Shown: in pieces, positions 62,316 through 64,000 of the stretch | How the letters are laid out: every line of letters starts with the position of its first letter | Numbering within the stretch: position 1 is the first letter of the stretch | DNA from: Algoriphagus lacus | GTDB lineage: Bacteria > Bacteroidota > Bacteroidia > Cytophagales > Cyclobacteriaceae | NCBI RefSeq assembly: GCF_003583985.1 | Contig: NZ_QXML01000013.1 | Coordinates: 58,166 to 122,165, forward strand | Reading direction: 5' to 3' | Length of the DNA stretch: 64,000 bases | Position numbers and translations under genes: made by a program | The notes under the pieces: generated by a model | Database searches by the model: none | What the model was told of the DNA's origin: nothing | The model's input: the letters and a program-made list of their open reading frames with translations, nothing else

Positions 62316-62876
62316 ATGTCAAATCCGCACTTGGAAGGGGGGACCAAAAAGTCATGGATCGACTTGGGGTACAGTCTTTTTTCAGAGGAAGGTCATGAGG
62401 GATTGCAGGTGGAGCGACTTGCCAGAATTTTAAAAAAGAACAAATCCGGCTATTACCATTATTTCGGAGACAGGTTCGTTTATATGGATGAATTGCTTAA
62501 AGAACACCTGAGAATTCTGGAAAATATTTTATTCGAAATCCAACAAATCCGTGAGTTTGAACCCGAATACATGCAGCTGATGATGCGATACAAGCAAACG
62601 GTTTTGTTTCAGATGCAATTGGTCAAAAATCGGGAGGTTAAAGATTTTTTTGAAACAGCACAGAAATTCAATCTGGCTGTAAAACAAAGTGTCGCACCTG
62701 TCTTTGCCAACTACCTAAATGTACCCGTGGAAGAAGCTCCCAAATATTGGGAGGTGTTGAGGGATTCCTTTTATTCCAGAGTTACTTTCAAGACTTTTTC
62801 TCCGGAATGGATTGGTGCCTTTGCGAGGGAACTTAAAGATCTCCTGGAAAATGCTTCCCATCGCCAAGTGGGATGA
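62316..62876 (+). CDS. TetR/AcrR-type transcriptional regulator
   Basis: 186 residues from the ATG at 62316 (a TTG at 62283 is in frame but less likely). The N-terminal helix-turn-helix WIDLGYSLFSEEGHEGLQVERLARILKKNKSGYYHYFGDR is of the TetR type, KSGYYHYFGDR being the recognition helix end. A ligand-binding helical domain follows (QLMMRYKQTVLFQMQLVKNREVKDFFETAQ). The target may be the preceding GH63-GH13-aquaporin genes or its own promoter; no operator was seen. The 203-base gap upstream is AT-rich. Confidence 0.8.
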   Translation: MSNPHLEGGTKKSWIDLGYSLFSEEGHEGLQVERLARILKKNKSGYYHYFGDRFVYMDELLKEHLRILENILFEIQQIREFEPEYMQLMMRYKQTVLFQMQLVKNREVKDFFETAQKFNLAVKQSVAPVFANYLNVPVEEAPKYWEVLRDSFYSRVTFKTFSPEWIGAFARELKDLLENASHRQVG

Positions 62877-63335
62877 AGTGATTTTTACATTTCTTGTTCT
62901 GATTCGAAATAATCCTTCCCTTAATGTGGATAGATTCCAAAGTGACTATTCAGAAACCATTATAGCTATCGCCAGCAATTCCTTTTTCCACAAGTTCAAC
63001 CCACCATTTTCTATTCTTATTATTCCTCTCATACGAATGACAGATTGGTAGCAATCCATGCACAAGGTCATTCATTCGACCCTGCCTTTGTGAGCAAGCA
63101 GGCCCCCTAAATTCTGTCGGAGTGGTTCATACTTGAGAGAGATAAAAGTTCCGATGTTGTTTTGGGTAGTTTCTATTCAAGCCTTCCGATGATTCCCCAT
63201 GAATGAACTGGGCTTTGCCGACCGGTAGTCACCAAGTGGTTTGGGCTTAATTTTTCCCGACATTTTTCGGCATTTCCTGTCTAATACGCTTTTCGTTTTC
63301 AGCGTAACTGATATCTTTAGGAGAAAGAAAAAACC
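62877..63335. other. Degenerate intergenic region
   Basis: Contains the possible HNH-like remnant on the leftward strand and otherwise no readable gene. The remaining sequence looks like decayed DNA left of the methyltransferase tail. Confidence 0.35.
62950..63075 (-). pseudogene. Possible remnant gene, HNH-nuclease-like tail (tentative)
   Basis: A 41-residue frame from an ATG at 63075, open upstream to a stop at 63127-63129. It reads MNDLVHGLLPICHSYERN then NKNRKWWVELVEKG, and ends GIAGDSYNGF. L-x-P-x-C-x-S-x-x-x-N followed by K-N-R-x-W-W recalls the C-terminal half of HNH endonucleases, but the second cysteine of the usual C-x-x-C is tyrosine. It is too short to be a working enzyme. It could also be a chance frame; low confidence. 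Confidence 0.3.
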
Positions 63336-63464
63336 ATGCGAAAATCTGGGGCCGGAAACAGGGAAATCACCTCCTACTTCAACCGAGGCATCGACGCCCT
63401 CGTGTATGAATTATATGGCTTGACCGAGGAGGAGATTAAAATTGTGGAAGGGGGTGAGGGGTGA
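63336..63464 (+). pseudogene. C-terminal tail of a type II/IIG restriction-modification methyltransferase
   Basis: 42 residues ending FNRGIDALVYELYGLTEEE and IKIVEGGEG. The segment ID-x-LVY-x-LYGLT-x-EEI-x-IVEG is the hallmark of the extreme C-terminus of Eco57I-like restriction enzymes and related N6-adenine methyltransferases (also BREX PglX-like proteins). The catalytic NPPY domain and everything upstream are absent, so this is a remnant of a larger gene. Its stop overlaps the start of the DUF4238 gene by GTGA, so the two were once coupled. Confidence 0.6.
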
Positions 63465-63964
63465 ATAATCCAAGGGATCATCACTATGTTCCGCAATGCT
63501 ATCTAAGAGAATTTGGAAATGAGCAGAAATTAGTATGTCTAAATCTTTTACTCACTTTAAAAGGAATTAATGTTAAATTTTCCTTTATGGAACCAAGGCA
63601 AATATGCTATATAAAAGATTATTACAAAATAATTAAGACTGATTACTTTGATCTAAATAAATACCATGAAAATCACATTGAATTAAATGCATTCTCCAAA
63701 TTAGAAAATCAATACAGGAAGGTTATACAAAATATAATAACAAAACAAGAAGTTAACTTAGAAGATGGATTAATAATTTGTGATTTTATTTTAAACTTAA
63801 AAATAAGAAACCCTTCATTTAATAAATTTATTGATCACCACAAAGAAAGAAACAATGAAATTGCTAAAAAACAATTGATTGAAAATTTAATGAATGATCA
63901 ACGATTCAAGCACTATTCATATTCTTTTCTAAAAATGCTAGTTGACTATTTTGGTGATCAATAA
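63461..63964 (+). CDS. DUF4238 protein, C-terminus cut short
   Basis: 167 residues from a GTG start that overlaps the preceding stop; this start is needed to keep DHHYVPQCYLREFG, the conserved opening of DUF4238. QICYIKDYYKI and LIICDFILNLKIRNPSFNKF also fit. Members of this family are usually 250 residues or more, so about a third is missing. The last codons (GDQ-stop) come from the second arm of the 49-bp inverted repeat that begins at 63952, so the true C-terminus is replaced. The DNA is strongly AT-rich, unlike the core genes. DUF4238 genes are often found near restriction or defence loci; function unknown. Confidence 0.7.
   Translation: MNNPRDHHYVPQCYLREFGNEQKLVCLNLLLTLKGINVKFSFMEPRQICYIKDYYKIIKTDYFDLNKYHENHIELNAFSKLENQYRKVIQNIITKQEVNLEDGLIICDFILNLKIRNPSFNKFIDHHKERNNEIAKKQLIENLMNDQRFKHYSYSFLKMLVDYFGDQ
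63792..63840 (+). repeat. Left arm of a 49-bp perfect inverted repeat
   Basis: Starts TAAACTTAAAAATAAG and ends TATTGATCACCA, inside the DUF4238 frame. It reappears as an exact reverse complement at 63952-64000, leaving 111 bases between the arms. Confidence 0.9.
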
Positions 63965-64000
63965 ATTTATTAAATGAAGGGTTTCTTATTTTTAAGTTTA
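63952..64000 (-). repeat. Right arm of the 49-bp inverted repeat, cut by the window edge
   Basis: Exact reverse complement of 63792-63840. Because it runs to the last base, the full length of the arm is unknown. It supplies the stop codon of the DUF4238 frame. Confidence 0.9.

Noticed and set aside
63241..63423. 60-residue frame overlapping the methyltransferase tail
   Set aside because: It uses another frame with a TTG start and no conserved motif; the frame from 63336 has the family signature.
1..64000. tRNA or rRNA genes
   Set aside because: I looked in the gaps for cloverleaf arms and CCA-like ends and found none I could support without a covariance search.

Overview
The window looks like a chromosome segment from a Bacteroidota member of the order Cytophagales, probably a relative of Algoriphagus in the Cyclobacteriaceae. 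This is an inference from gene content and style. The evidence is: many lipoproteins with short N-terminal lipoboxes, almost no purine-rich ribosome binding sites, promoter boxes of the TTTG / TAnnTTTG type (clearest before the agmatine pathway genes at 16.5 kb), an AddAB-type recombination nuclease, MlaEFD, LytTR and TonB C-terminal proteins, DUF4153 and DUF4136 proteins, and plant-polysaccharide enzymes of families GH127 and GH67. No rRNA, tRNA, CRISPR array or intact insertion sequence was seen.

Layout. 0-11 kb: a small secreted repeat protein, a decayed sulfatase, a secreted sugar isomerase-like protein, a small regulon of membrane proteins next to a winged-helix regulator (two matching palindromic sites), a frameshifted GMC oxidoreductase, two secreted esterases and an ABC exporter. 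11-16 kb: a TPR protein, an M20 peptidase, then an AT-rich stretch with a SAP-domain protein and a lipoprotein. 16.5-18.5 kb: aguB-aguA, converting agmatine to putrescine. 18.5-20.3 kb: a cluster of dispersed palindromic repeats around a small GIY-YIG nuclease gene and a lipoprotein hydrolase. 20.3-23.4 kb: a MacAB/Lol-like ABC export operon. 23.4-30.7 kb: a serine hydrolase, a lipase-like hydrolase, a VOC protein, then GH127 arabinofuranosidase and GH67 alpha-glucuronidase, which together suit side-chain removal from arabinoxylan/glucuronoxylan. 30.8-36.9 kb: addA-addB. 37.9-40.9 kb: a response regulator and mlaE-mlaF-mlaD. 41-52 kb: mostly housekeeping genes (pgi, queA, menC, lactonase, ppc) with several convergent pairs that share stop codons. 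52-56.5 kb: an envelope cluster of DUF4136-type lipoproteins and outer-membrane barrels. 56.9-62.9 kb: GH63, GH13, an aquaporin and a TetR-type regulator, probably one sugar/osmolyte module. 62.9-64 kb: a degenerate stretch with the tail of a restriction-modification methyltransferase, a cut-short DUF4238 gene and a perfect 49-bp inverted repeat that reaches the window edge.

Most of the window is ordinary core genome. The parts worth a second look are the palindromic operator pair near 3.85 and 4.80 kb, the repeat/GIY-YIG cluster at 18.5-20.3 kb, the AT-rich SAP-protein island at 13.8-16.3 kb, the aromatic-rich DUF4136 lipoprotein cluster, the GH63-GH13-aquaporin module, and the fold-back structure at the right end, which may be real or an assembly artefact.
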